This document shows, piece by piece, positions 52,327 to 61,737 of a stretch of 64,000 bases of DNA (its first letter is position 1; every line of letters begins with the position of its first letter). The notes beneath the pieces are model-generated. The model did not search any database. It saw only the letters and a program-made list of their open reading frames with translations, and was not told the DNA's origin. This DNA comes from Candidatus Sumerlaeaceae bacterium (GTDB lineage: Bacteria; Sumerlaeota; Sumerlaeia; Sumerlaeales; Sumerlaeaceae): the NCBI GenBank assembly GCA_026418615.1, contig JAOAAY010000001.1, positions 62,001-126,000 of the forward strand, in the 5' to 3' direction. Made by a program: the position numbers and the translations under genes.

Positions 52327-53892
52327 ATGACCGGGGAGCCCCCAGAGATTGTGCCAAACCGCAGCAGTGCAAACACCCGACGATTGGTTGTTCTCGCGAT
52401 TGCCGGCCTTGCCCTTCATGCGCTTGTCTACGCCGACCGGCGAGCCTTGGCCTCATTTACACAGGTTGCGTGGGCTGTCATGGTCATCACGGCGATCCTC
52501 GATCGTTCGATGCCCTTGCGTGCGCGTTTGCGCCGCATAATACCTGTCTATGCCGGCTCACTCGCGATTTGTTTCGCGACCTCTGCCATCCTCGGCCATC
52601 CGACCGAGGCCGTTTCGCAGTTTCTGCGCTACCACTTGTGGGCCGTATGGCTCACGGTCTTGTGGCTGGCGGCCTCCGTCTGGCAGATCCATGCAAACCT
52701 TTGGTCGCGAGCCTTGGTGGGCCTGTGCGTCGCCCATGCCTTCTTGTGTCTTTTATCCGCATTTGCGGCGGCTGAGCCTCGGCTCAGCATGAAACTCTTT
52801 GGCACGGATCTCGGTGTCTATGTTGGTCTTTTCCTCATTATTCTGCGCTATTGGGCCGTGTACACGCCGCGAATGCTGCGGTGCGTGGCGTGGGGTCACA
52901 CGGCCCTGATCAGTGCCGCGGTCATCGCCATGTTAGTCACTGTGACTGTCTATGCGACAGGAGACACTGCCGTGCGCACGGGTCTCGAAGCACAGGAATG
53001 GATCCTATCTGAACCTGGCGACAGCGGAACCACCTGGCGGCTTTTGTTCCCTTTTCAGCACCACAACCGGGCGGGATTTTTTGCCATGACCGCGGTGTTC
53101 ATTGTGATGGCTATGGCCCTGACGATCCGGTCCGCCGCCCGGCGCGGACTCGCAATCTCGCTCTCTGCTGCGGCAGCGGTCTGCCTTGCGTTCACGCTCA
53201 CCCGCGCCGCGATGGCGGCCGCGATCGCCGGACTGGCGGTGGCCGCTCCGATGGCTTTGGCAGCGGACCGCCGCCTGCGGTGGTTGCTGCTCCTGTTTCT
53301 CGGGTTGCCACTCATATGGTTCGGGCTTCCCGAGGCTCACAAGACGCGAATCCTTCAGGTCACCAATCCGGCGGCGTGGGTGCCCGGGCGCGCAACGACC
53401 ACGGGTGCGCGCATGGTTCTATGGGATCGGACCCTTTCCCTTGTGGCCCGGCATCCGGTGACGGGAGTCGGCTATGGTTACGAACGCTTCGAGCAAGTTT
53501 TTAACAAAACTTATCCTGACCTTGTACGCACGCTGGGTGGCACAAGCCATGCACACAACCAATGGTTGCAGGCGGCCGCCGAGTCAGGGGTGCCGGCTGC
53601 GCTGATGCTGCTAGTCTTCACACTGGCTCGCTTCGCCATTCTCATCGCCGCAATCCGCCGATCGTGGCCGCGCGCGTCGGTTTTGGTCGTGTGGCTGGGC
53701 CTTGAATTGGCTATACAAGCCTACCTGATGACCAACTACACCTTGCGTTACAGTCTGGGAGCCTACACTTACTGCATTTGGGCCGTGGGAAGTGCGATGG
53801 CGCTTCAAGCCTTGGGCCGCCTTGCCCGACCGGATGAGCCGACCGTCATGCCGCTTTCCCGTGAAGTCCCGGCGGCCGACGCGTTATTGTAA
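52327..53892 (+). CDS. O-antigen ligase/polymerase family membrane protein
   Basis: The 521-residue protein has about 11-12 transmembrane segments and a Wzy_C-type loop: 'TTTGARMVLWDRTLSLVARHPVTGVGYGYERFEQVF' and 'GGTSHAHNQWLQAAAESGVPAALMLL'. It is a second member of the same family as the product of 47829-49895, on the other side of two metabolic genes. Donor and acceptor glycans are unknown. The C-terminus is short, unlike the first copy. The site-2 protease starts 10 bp downstream. Confidence 0.85.
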   Translation: MTGEPPEIVPNRSSANTRRLVVLAIAGLALHALVYADRRALASFTQVAWAVMVITAILDRSMPLRARLRRIIPVYAGSLAICFATSAILGHPTEAVSQFLRYHLWAVWLTVLWLAASVWQIHANLWSRALVGLCVAHAFLCLLSAFAAAEPRLSMKLFGTDLGVYVGLFLIILRYWAVYTPRMLRCVAWGHTALISAAVIAMLVTVTVYATGDTAVRTGLEAQEWILSEPGDSGTTWRLLFPFQHHNRAGFFAMTAVFIVMAMALTIRSAARRGLAISLSAAAAVCLAFTLTRAAMAAAIAGLAVAAPMALAADRRLRWLLLLFLGLPLIWFGLPEAHKTRILQVTNPAAWVPGRATTTGARMVLWDRTLSLVARHPVTGVGYGYERFEQVFNKTYPDLVRTLGGTSHAHNQWLQAAAESGVPAALMLLVFTLARFAILIAAIRRSWPRASVLVVWLGLELAIQAYLMTNYTLRYSLGAYTYCIWAVGSAMALQALGRLARPDEPTVMPLSREVPAADALL

Positions 53893-53902
53893 AGCCGGTC
53901 CT

Positions 53903-54598
53903 ATGAACCTGTCGCCCGATATTCTTCTCTTCATACCCGTGTTGTTGCTGTGCCTGACCGTGCACGAGTTTGCCCACGCGTGGTCCGCCAAGATGGGCGG
54001 CGACATGACCGCCACATATCAAGGGCGGCTGACGCTCAACCCGATCGCTCACATAGATCCCATCGGCACCGTACTGATGCCAATTCTAGCCCTTTTGGCA
54101 TCCGGAATCCCGATGATCTGCTGGGCCAAACCAGTTCCGGTGAACACCATGCGCTTGCGAAGTGCTGTTTGGCATGTTTATGTTAGCCTCGCTGGCCCGG
54201 CATCCAACATCCTGCTGCTGATCGTGACCGTATTGCTCGCCAAAATTGTCATGATGTCTGGCGGCCCGGCAGCGCAGATTGCCTTCAGCCAGTCCATGAG
54301 CGGAGCGGGCACGGGCCCTCTGGGCATCTTTTTCGATATCGCCCAGAAGATGATTGTCATGAATTTGGTCTTGGCGATCTTCAACATGATCCCAATCCCT
54401 CCCCTCGACGGCAGTTCGCTCGTGTACCACTTTTTCATCCGCGAGCGATGGAATCTGCATCAAATGTGGGCCGTCCTGTCCCAGTTCGGATTCATCATTT
54501 TATTTGTCTTGATCCAGATTCCGTTGTTCCGTCAGGCTCTTGCGGCTGCATATTCGCTTCCCTATTACCATATAATGATTTGGCTGGCGGGAGTCTGA
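53903..54598 (+). CDS. Site-2 protease family (M50) intramembrane metalloprotease
   Basis: The 231-residue membrane protein has the zinc motif 'TVHEFAHAWSAKMGGD' (HExxH) in its first helix and the third-ligand region 'FNMIPIPPLDGSSLV' (NxxPxPxLDG) near residue 165. This compact form, without PDZ or CBS domains, is common in bacteria, and its substrates are mostly unknown. ATG 53903 is chosen because the first membrane helix follows directly. The stop overlaps the trpS start (TGATG), so the genes are probably co-transcribed. Confidence 0.92.
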   Translation: MNLSPDILLFIPVLLLCLTVHEFAHAWSAKMGGDMTATYQGRLTLNPIAHIDPIGTVLMPILALLASGIPMICWAKPVPVNTMRLRSAVWHVYVSLAGPASNILLLIVTVLLAKIVMMSGGPAAQIAFSQSMSGAGTGPLGIFFDIAQKMIVMNLVLAIFNMIPIPPLDGSSLVYHFFIRERWNLHQMWAVLSQFGFIILFVLIQIPLFRQALAAAYSLPYYHIMIWLAGV

Positions 54599-55662
54599 TG
54601 AGGCGGAAACGCATCCTGAGCGGCATGCGTCCCACGGGGCGCTTGCACCTTGGCAATTATCTGGGAGCGCTCAAAAACTGGGTGGATCTGCAGAACTCTC
54701 ACGAGTGCTTTTTCATGATTGCCGACTGGCACGCTCTGACGAGCGACTATGCCGATCCGTCGCAATTGCGAGCCAACATGCGCGAGGTCGTGCTCGATTG
54801 GCTCGGCGCAGGAATTGATCCGGCTCGAAGCACGGTGTTCATCCAATCTCTTGTCAAGGAACACGCCGAATTGGCTCTGCTGTTCGGGATGTTCACCCCC
54901 CTCGCCTGGTGTGAACGCAATCCGAGTTACAAGGACCAGATCGTCCAGTTGGCCAACAAGGAGTTGGAAACCTACGGCTTCCTTGGCTACCCGGTCCTTC
55001 AAGCGGCCGACATTCTCATTTACCGGGCCGAGGTCGTCCCCGTGGGAGAAGATCAGTTGCCGCACCTCGAGATCACACGCGAAATCGCCCGACGCGTCAA
55101 CTATATGCATGGCGGCCCGATCGAACCGGTCACCAATGCCCCCCTCAATCCGATTTTTCCCGAGCCGGAAGCACTGCTCAGCCCCGCACCAAAACTGCCG
55201 GGACTGGACGGCCGTAAGATGAGCAAAAGTTACGGCAACGCCATCAATCTCAGCGATCCGGCAGATGCCGTGACCGCAGCGACGCGGCAGATGGTAACAG
55301 ACCCCGCGCGAGTCCGCCGCAGCGATCCGGGCAACCCTGAGGTGTGCAGCGTCTTTGCCTACCACAAATTGTTCACGACTGACCGCGTGGAAGAAATCGC
55401 CGCAGACTGCCGGTCGGCCGGGATCGGTTGCACCGACTGCAAGAAGATCCTCGCCGGATCGCTCAACTCGATGCTCGACCCGATGCGCGAGCGCCGCGCC
55501 CAATATGAAAGCAAGCCCGGCGAAGTCGCCGAGATCCTCGAGGCCGGCACGGCTCGCGCGCGGACCGAGGCACAGGCCACCATGGCCGTCCTGCGCGAGC
55601 GACTCAACCTTGTTTCGGCTGCTGCGGACACCATGGCTGCCGCTGCCGCGGCACAGGCTTGA
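54598..55662 (+). CDS. trpS: Tryptophanyl-tRNA synthetase
   Basis: The class Ic synthetase charges tRNA-Trp. The 354-residue protein starts 'MRRKRILSGMRPTGRLHLGNYLGALKNW', containing the HIGH-box variant HLGN. It continues with 'MIADWHALT', 'GEDQLPHLEITREIARR' and the KMSKS loop 'DGRKMSKSYGNAI'. ATG 54598 overlaps the previous stop; the frame extends upstream to 54448, but that part lies inside the protease gene. Confidence 0.96.
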   Translation: MRRKRILSGMRPTGRLHLGNYLGALKNWVDLQNSHECFFMIADWHALTSDYADPSQLRANMREVVLDWLGAGIDPARSTVFIQSLVKEHAELALLFGMFTPLAWCERNPSYKDQIVQLANKELETYGFLGYPVLQAADILIYRAEVVPVGEDQLPHLEITREIARRVNYMHGGPIEPVTNAPLNPIFPEPEALLSPAPKLPGLDGRKMSKSYGNAINLSDPADAVTAATRQMVTDPARVRRSDPGNPEVCSVFAYHKLFTTDRVEEIAADCRSAGIGCTDCKKILAGSLNSMLDPMRERRAQYESKPGEVAEILEAGTARARTEAQATMAVLRERLNLVSAAADTMAAAAAAQA

Positions 55663-55673
55663 TTTCAGGCGCC

Positions 55674-56417
55674 ATGACCTACACTATCAAATTGCCGGTT
55701 TTCGAGGGGCCGTTCGACCTGCTTCTCCATCTCATCAAGGTCAACGAGATGGACATCAGCGACATACGCATCTCCGAGATCACCCAGCAGTACCTTGATT
55801 ATATCCGCGTGATGCGCGAACTGGATCTGGAGTTGGCCGGGGAATTCCTTGTCATGGCCGCCACTCTCATTCACCTGAAGGCGCGGACGCTCGTCCCGCC
55901 TGTCAAGGAGGCCGAGGACACAGAGGAGGAGGTCGAGGAGGTCGCCACCGCGCAGGATCTGGTGCGCCAACTCATCGAATACCGCAAGTACAAGGAGGCC
56001 GCAGCCGCGCTGCGCCAGCGCGAAGACGAGGTGTCGCGTTGGTTTTACCGGTCCAACATCGTCACCATCGAACCTGAGACCACCGAGGAACTCTCGCTCG
56101 ATGTCACCTTGCTCTACAAGGCGTTGGCTCGCGTGCTTTCAGTGATCGAAGCGCCGGCCTTCGCCCCCGAACTGACCGAGCAATTCACCGTGGAGGAAAA
56201 GATCCGACATATCGAGGATCTGGTGGCGCGGGAGCAGACCGTGGATCTTTTCGATGTTTTCCGCCGTTGCTTCAACAAATCGGAAATCATCGTGACATTT
56301 CTGGCTGTCCTCGAACTGACGCGGCTCAAACAAATCACCGTTTCGCAGGATAACGCGTTTGACGCGATTACCATTCGCGCATCCAATGGACAACTCGAGT
56401 ATGACACACCGCAGTAA
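55674..56417 (+). CDS. scpA: Segregation and condensation protein A (kleisin)
   Basis: ScpA links the SMC heads and, with ScpB, forms the chromosome condensation complex. The 247-residue protein starts 'MTYTIKLPVFEGPFDLLLHLIKVNEMDISDI', the invariant N-terminal kleisin signature. It has 'EFLVMAATLIHLKARTLVP' and ends with the winged-helix segment 'IIVTFLAVLELTRLKQITVSQ'. An acidic linker ('EAEDTEEEVEEVATAQ') lies in between. ATG 55674 is preferred over TTG 55659. Confidence 0.95.
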   Translation: MTYTIKLPVFEGPFDLLLHLIKVNEMDISDIRISEITQQYLDYIRVMRELDLELAGEFLVMAATLIHLKARTLVPPVKEAEDTEEEVEEVATAQDLVRQLIEYRKYKEAAAALRQREDEVSRWFYRSNIVTIEPETTEELSLDVTLLYKALARVLSVIEAPAFAPELTEQFTVEEKIRHIEDLVAREQTVDLFDVFRRCFNKSEIIVTFLAVLELTRLKQITVSQDNAFDAITIRASNGQLEYDTPQ

Positions 56418-57282
56418 CGACGATATGACCGAGGCGCAGGCTGTTGCCGCGGGCGCGGACAGCGCCGACGAGGTCTTCGAGCCGCTTGAACCGCGCGACC
56501 CGTCAACGAACGGCGGCTCCGTACGGGAACTGGAGTACATAGTTCCCTCCGAGCCTCAGCCGGTCACCGAAAGCGCCGAAGAGGACTCCGAAGAGGGCAC
56601 TGCGTCGCCGGGCGAACTTTCCTCCGTTGCCCAGGCCCGCGCAATCGTCGAGGGCTACCTGTTTTTGTCCAACGAACCGCTCAGCGTGGAACGACTCTCG
56701 AAATTGATGAACAACCTGCACCCGCGCACCGTGCGCGGAATCATTATGGAATTGCAGTCGGACTACGAGCGGCGAGGCGGAGCCGTACAGATCATCGAGG
56801 TGGCCGGCGGATTCCAGATGGCGACTCGTCCCGAACTGGCGGATTGGATGAGTCGCCTTCAGCGTCAGCGCCGGAAATCGGCGCTCACGCCCGCATCCAT
56901 CGAAACTTTGGCCATCATTGCCTACCGGCAACCGGTCACCCGGGCCGAAATCGAGGCTGTGCGCGGCGTGGACTCGGGCGCCCCGATCCGACTGCTGCAG
57001 GACTTCGGGCTCGTAGATGTGGGAGGCCGGCGCGAGGTCCCGGGGAGACCGCAATTGTATGTGACAACCGACCTTTTCCTGCGAACTTTCGGCCTCAAGT
57101 CACTCAAAGATTTATCTTCGATTCCGGAACTCAAACGCATCTTTGGCGATCAGCAGCGTCTGATGCGCAAGGCGAGCCCGGAGAAGCAACCCGCTGCAGG
57201 CGCAGCCCCGGAGTCCGAGCCGGCGCCGCCGACCGCTGCCAGCGGTGAGGAGCAATCAGATACCGGTCAATGCGGCGACTGA
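56401..57282 (+). CDS. scpB: Segregation and condensation protein B
   Basis: The core (about residues 80-245) has two winged helices typical of ScpB: 'ARAIVEGYLFLSNEPLSVERLSKLM', 'LTPASIETLAIIAYRQPVTRAEIEAVRGVDSG' and 'GRPQLYVTTDLFLRTFGLKSLKDL'. It carries an acidic, low-complexity N-terminal extension of about 75 residues and a Pro/Ala/Glu-rich tail. ATG 56401 overlaps scpA by 17 bp; ATG 56425, 7 bp after scpA, is an equally possible start. Gene order trpS-scpA-scpB is a common conserved neighbourhood. Confidence 0.93.
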   Translation: MTHRSNDDMTEAQAVAAGADSADEVFEPLEPRDPSTNGGSVRELEYIVPSEPQPVTESAEEDSEEGTASPGELSSVAQARAIVEGYLFLSNEPLSVERLSKLMNNLHPRTVRGIIMELQSDYERRGGAVQIIEVAGGFQMATRPELADWMSRLQRQRRKSALTPASIETLAIIAYRQPVTRAEIEAVRGVDSGAPIRLLQDFGLVDVGGRREVPGRPQLYVTTDLFLRTFGLKSLKDLSSIPELKRIFGDQQRLMRKASPEKQPAAGAAPESEPAPPTAASGEEQSDTGQCGD

Positions 57283-57289
57283 GACCCGG

Positions 57290-57805
57290 TTAGCCCGTCA
57301 ACTGCTGACGCTGAAGTTCCTCCCGAAAGATGCGGGTAGTTTCCGCATCGAACAGAACGAACGCAACGCGCTCCAGGCGATCGGCTGCCGCCTCGTGGCG
57401 AAGCACCTCTCCGATCATCGCCCGTGCACACGAAAGGGCATCCAACCCGGCCACGCCTGTTCCAAGAGCCGGAAAAGCCATAGACTTACAGCCGGCGGCA
57501 ATCGCGGCATCGAGTGCCCGGCGTGTGCAGGCGGCGACGATCTCAGCCGTCGTCTGCGGCTGCCGCAGGTGCATGGTCGCGGCATGAATGATGAACTTTT
57601 GCGGAAGATCGCCGCTTCCCGTGACCGCTACCCCGCCCAGTTCCACCTGTCCGTGCGCCGTGCACTCGGCCTGCACCTGCGGGCCACCTTTTCGCCGGAT
57701 GGCGCCTGCCACTCCCCCCCCAAGAACGAGGTCGGTGTTGGCCGCGTTGACGATCGCCTCAACTTCGCTTTCCGTAATATCGCCTTGCACGATCTCGACT
57801 ATCAT
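57290..57805 (-). CDS. Macro-domain protein (ADP-ribose / O-acetyl-ADP-ribose hydrolase-like)
   Basis: The 171-residue protein is a stand-alone macro domain: 'VQGDITESEVEAIVNAANTDLVLGGGVAGAI' with the catalytic/ligand Asn-Asn-Gly pattern, and 'MAFPALGTGVAGLDALSCARAM' forming the phosphate loop. MacroD-type members remove acetyl or ADP-ribose groups. It overlaps the rhomboid gene by 4 bp (ATGA) and converges on scpB, 8 bp away. Confidence 0.92.
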   Translation of the reverse strand: MIVEIVQGDITESEVEAIVNAANTDLVLGGGVAGAIRRKGGPQVQAECTAHGQVELGGVAVTGSGDLPQKFIIHAATMHLRQPQTTAEIVAACTRRALDAAIAAGCKSMAFPALGTGVAGLDALSCARAMIGEVLRHEAAADRLERVAFVLFDAETTRIFREELQRQQLTG

Positions 57806-60453
57806 TCCGGAGACTTCCCCGTTTTGCCCAGGATGTAAAAGAGCACATAGGTCTCGTAGTCCTCAAATGATGACAACTCGACCGGCGCGCCACCCCCCAG
57901 CAGTGTTCCCGCAGTGACAGGTGTCAAAGTCGCAGAGGGTATCCGCCCGGCCAAGGCTCTTGCGATTTCGTGCAGGGCGCAGTCGGGGGGCGGTGGGACG
58001 CCGAGGATCGAACAGCGGTCTGGCGCCAGAGTTCGGGCCCACAACTGGACGCGCCTGCCCTCGGGCATGGCGACGATCTCCAGCACTAACCGCGCATTTT
58101 TTGACGCCGGCGATAACCGCATGCAGGAATAGTGCAGCAAAACAATATCCGGGTAAGCGTGGCGGATCGCGACGGCTGCCGACCGGAGGGTCACAACTTC
58201 CTCGTCAAGCGTGACCGAGGTCATTTCAAGAGGTTCCTCGGTCAAGGCCGGGTGGTCGCCGCGAACAATCTTGACTGACAGCGACAGTTGCGCGGCCTCG
58301 GCAGCCACCTGCTGAGCCTGATCAAGGGTAAGTCCCCGAAGCAGGGCGAGGCGCTGGGTAGTCGCTGGCCGAACTGTCAAACCGACACGGCTGGCGAGTT
58401 CTGCCAAACATTCCGTGAAAGGACGCCCGGCAGTTTCTCTCGTGTCGGACAATAACACAACGCATGACATGTCAGCAGGAACTCTCGCGCTTTCACCGCT
58501 GGCACTGGGTCGCAGCCCGGGAGTGCCCGCTGAGGCACTGATCGGGGGCGGGGAAAAGAGAGCATCGCCGCCTGACACGGCCGGCCGCTCAGGATACCCC
58601 TCGGGGAGCAACTCGCGCTGCAAAGACCCGGCCGTGCGAATCTCTGGCGCAGGCGGAACGGCGTCCGTGGGCAAGGGTTTGCGCGGAATTTCGATCACCG
58701 TTGCACGCCCAGTGGCTCGCTGCGGAGGTTTCGTGGCCGCAGGTTCCGGCGGAAAATCCGGGGACGGCTGAAAGTCGAGAGGGGTTTTCATAGGCAAGGG
58801 CTTTCGACCCTCGAGAGCGGCCTGAGCGGGCGCGGGGGATTGTTGCGACGGTTCGATGCGGGTCATGCGGGGGCGGCGGCTGGATGCTCCGAAAGCCAGC
58901 GGAGCAAGTTTCCGCGCAGCCCACGGATCATCCGTCGATGCTGACACCGGCTCCGGCTGGGATTCAACAAGGGGCGGCAGTTCCGGCGCATCGGCGGATC
59001 CGGTTTCTTCACTTTCTTGTTTAGCCTGCTCGGCCAGTTGCTCCCGTAGTTTTTTCGCTTCGTATTTGTCGCGGTTCAGCACCGCAACAGCGAGAACTTG
59101 GTCCGCATACCGGAGACCCTCTCTGCCGTGCCCCTCATAGCCCACGCACAGGCGGGCTGCATGCAGATAAACCTGTTCTATGCCTGGTTCAGTTCCATGT
59201 TCGCCGATCGCGCGCGCGCAGGCATCCAAGGCAGCGGCGCGTTGGCCCTGCGCCTCGAGCATGCGCGCCAAGGTTATCATAGCAGGGAGATCGAGGCACA
59301 GACGCGGATGGCAACGCATGACGGTATCCACATAAAGCCGTGCCGCGGCGCCAGCGTTGCCCAGGAAAACGAGCCGGCCCAGCAATTCCTTGGCGGCTCC
59401 CTCGTCACGCGCGGCGGCCTCGGCCAGACTGGCCGCCCGTTCCCGCTCACGCTGCCGTGCAGTCGGAGCCGGAGCGTCTTGGCTGTTGGCAAAAGTCTCG
59501 CGCAGCCCGCGCAAACCATTGAAAGCCAGGGCGACCACCAATCCGCATAAGAATCCGCCAGCATGCGACCACACGGATACGGCAGACCTCATTTGCTGTT
59601 CGATCGTGACGGCATCGAACAGCAAGCGGTGACCGAGAAAGATGAACGCAGGAATTCCAAAGGAGATATGACCCGGCTCCAGGTACAGGAACGCGAGAAT
59701 AAAGCACGCAAGCCATGCCAGTTCCGCCAACGGCCCCACCACAAGACCGATCAGGAGCGACACAAAGCCCCCGACGAAGAGAGAGATCCCCCAGAAGGTC
59801 AGGCTGTAAATCAGTACCACATTAATTTTTGACCGCGGTAGGCACACAAAATAGGCAGCCAAGGTCGCATACACCACTCCGGAAAAGCCGGCGTGGGCCT
59901 CCGCTCCGGCGCCCAGTCCGCGGGTGAGGACCAACACAGCCGCTTGCGAGGTCACCAGAGCGGCCGCGATCAGCGCTCCGAACCGCAGCGGTCCTAGCCG
60001 ATCCTCCAGGTTGACCGAAAACAGATAAAAGTACCACATATTGAACAGCAGGTGCAGCCAGTCTTGGTGCAAAAAGTTGGCCGTGATAATCTGGAGATAG
60101 CGCCATCCGCCCTCATTCAAAACCTTGGCTGGATTCAACGCCAGCAAGTCCAGATATGCCGGCATGGTCTCCACGCCGGACTGCTCGCCCAACAACCGTG
60201 CCAGCGGGGAACTTTCGAGCAGTTGCAAGCCTTGAGTCACGAGGTGAACAACCAGATTCACGCCGATTAGCGCGAGGGTAACGACCGGCCGACGCGTGTA
60301 GGGAACATTTGTCCCGCGCGGAATCAGCAGAACGAATGCCAAGCCAATCAGTATGACGAGAAGGCTCAAGCCGCTCACCCAGCACTCAACCAGTATGGGG
60401 CGGAACGGCTTGCGCCGTCCCCCCTGCAATGCGCTCCGCTGCCACGGGGGCAA
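57802..60453 (-). CDS. Rhomboid-family intramembrane serine protease with long C-terminal extension
   Basis: Residues 25-315 hold the rhomboid core: 'NFLHQDWLHLLFNMWYFYLF' (H134, N138), catalytic S191 in 'GFSGVVYA' and catalytic H297 in 'WSHAGGFLCG'. Residues about 330-480 are helical and TPR-like ('LLGRLVFLGNAGAAARLYVDTV', 'EAQGQRAAALDACARAIG'). Residues 490-690 are Pro/Ala-rich and probably disordered. The last about 190 residues form a separate alpha/beta region, with a segment on 'LTLDQAQQVAAEAAQLSLSVKIVRG' and a second on 'AYPDIVLLHYSCMRLSPASKN'. The size (883) is far above the usual 200-500. The start may be GTG 60378 rather than 60453, since the first 25 residues look non-conserved. 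Confidence 0.85.
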   Translation of the reverse strand: MPPWQRSALQGGRRKPFRPILVECWVSGLSLLVILIGLAFVLLIPRGTNVPYTRRPVVTLALIGVNLVVHLVTQGLQLLESSPLARLLGEQSGVETMPAYLDLLALNPAKVLNEGGWRYLQIITANFLHQDWLHLLFNMWYFYLFSVNLEDRLGPLRFGALIAAALVTSQAAVLVLTRGLGAGAEAHAGFSGVVYATLAAYFVCLPRSKINVVLIYSLTFWGISLFVGGFVSLLIGLVVGPLAELAWLACFILAFLYLEPGHISFGIPAFIFLGHRLLFDAVTIEQQMRSAVSVWSHAGGFLCGLVVALAFNGLRGLRETFANSQDAPAPTARQRERERAASLAEAAARDEGAAKELLGRLVFLGNAGAAARLYVDTVMRCHPRLCLDLPAMITLARMLEAQGQRAAALDACARAIGEHGTEPGIEQVYLHAARLCVGYEGHGREGLRYADQVLAVAVLNRDKYEAKKLREQLAEQAKQESEETGSADAPELPPLVESQPEPVSASTDDPWAARKLAPLAFGASSRRPRMTRIEPSQQSPAPAQAALEGRKPLPMKTPLDFQPSPDFPPEPAATKPPQRATGRATVIEIPRKPLPTDAVPPAPEIRTAGSLQRELLPEGYPERPAVSGGDALFSPPPISASAGTPGLRPSASGESARVPADMSCVVLLSDTRETAGRPFTECLAELASRVGLTVRPATTQRLALLRGLTLDQAQQVAAEAAQLSLSVKIVRGDHPALTEEPLEMTSVTLDEEVVTLRSAAVAIRHAYPDIVLLHYSCMRLSPASKNARLVLEIVAMPEGRRVQLWARTLAPDRCSILGVPPPPDCALHEIARALAGRIPSATLTPVTAGTLLGGGAPVELSSFEDYETYVLFYILGKTGKSPE

Positions 60454-60516
60454 TCAAGCGTCAACCAAGTGCGATGCAGACTTGATGTCTCGCACGGCAG
60501 CAGGGACTGAAGGACT

Positions 60517-61689
60517 ATGTCGAATGGAGTACAAACTCCAGCCGGAACCGCCGAGCGACGCCCACGGGTTCTCCATGTTTACAAGGATTATGATCCTCCG
60601 GTCATGGGAGGCATCGAAGGCACAATCAACCGCATGGCGCGCGGACTGCTGAACGCATTCGATGTCAGCGTGCTTGTTTGTCAGGGGCCATGCCGTGCTG
60701 GCGAGGAAGTCGTTGATGGCGTGCGCGTGGTGCGCGTGGCGGAGTGGACCCGTTTGCTGAGCGCACCCGTCAGCCCCGGATTTCCGGCGGCGCTGCGCCG
60801 CGAGGCGGCTCGCGCGGACCTCCTGCATTTTCATCACCCCAATCCGACGGGTGATGTTGCGTATCTGCTTGTTCGTCCGCAGGTCCCGGCGGTTATGACC
60901 TACCACAGCGATGTCGTGCGCCAGCGATACGCCATGGCTGTCTATGGCGCCGTTCAGGAGCGCATGATGCGCGCATGCCGTGTCATCATGCCAACTTCGC
61001 CTGACTATCTTGAGAGTTCGCCGTGGCTTCAACGCCACCGCGAGCGCTGCACGGTCGTGCCGCTGGGCGTGGACTTGTCCCGGTTTGAGCCCACACCCGA
61101 ACTGCAGGAACAGGCCGCCGCGCTCCGCAAACAGTTTGGCGCTCCGCTGATCATCTTTGTTGGCCGGTTGCGATATTATAAAGGTTTGGAATTCCTCGTC
61201 AGGGCTATGGCCAATGTCCAAGCCCACGCGGTCATCATCGGCACCGGCCCGGACGGCGAGCGGCTGCGCGTGATCGCACGCGATACGGGAACGGCCGGCC
61301 GCGTGCATTTCCTTGGCGATTTGCCAAATGAATTAGTGGTGCAATACTTGTATGCTGCCCATATTTTTTGCATGCCCTCACACCTGCGGGCCGAGGCTTT
61401 TGGCTTGAGCATGGTTGAGGCCATGGCCTGCGGATTGCCGGTTGTGTCCGCTGACATTCCCAGCGGAGTGCGATTTGTGAACGAGGACGGCGTGACTGGC
61501 CTTCGCGTCGCTCCGGCGTCGCCGGCCGCACTGGCAGAAGCCCTCAACCGTTTGCTCGGCGATCCCGCGCTGCGGCAGCGGCTGGGCGAGGGCGCCCGGG
61601 CGCGGGCACATACCATGTTCAGTTCCGATGCCATGTGTCGCCGCCTCGAACAGGTTTACCGGTCGGTTTTGGCCAAGGCTGCCTCGTGA
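60517..61689 (+). CDS. GT4-family glycosyltransferase
   Basis: The 390-residue protein has a GT-B fold. The N-terminal half starts 'PRVLHVYKDYDPPVMGGIEGTINRMARGL', the usual GT4 acceptor-side loop, with 'YHSDVVRQRYAMAVYG' following. The C-terminal half has 'LIIFVGRLRYYKGLEFLVRAMA' and the retaining E-x7-E motif in 'EAFGLSMVEAMACGLPVV'. It would add a sugar to a lipid-linked or surface glycan. The sugar is unknown. It is divergent from the rhomboid gene, with 63 bp between. Confidence 0.92.
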   Translation: MSNGVQTPAGTAERRPRVLHVYKDYDPPVMGGIEGTINRMARGLLNAFDVSVLVCQGPCRAGEEVVDGVRVVRVAEWTRLLSAPVSPGFPAALRREAARADLLHFHHPNPTGDVAYLLVRPQVPAVMTYHSDVVRQRYAMAVYGAVQERMMRACRVIMPTSPDYLESSPWLQRHRERCTVVPLGVDLSRFEPTPELQEQAAALRKQFGAPLIIFVGRLRYYKGLEFLVRAMANVQAHAVIIGTGPDGERLRVIARDTGTAGRVHFLGDLPNELVVQYLYAAHIFCMPSHLRAEAFGLSMVEAMACGLPVVSADIPSGVRFVNEDGVTGLRVAPASPAALAEALNRLLGDPALRQRLGEGARARAHTMFSSDAMCRRLEQVYRSVLAKAAS

Positions 61690-61737
61690 ATACCGCAGGC
61701 GGCGTCCTTTAGGTACGCGCAAACGGAGGAAACGCCC

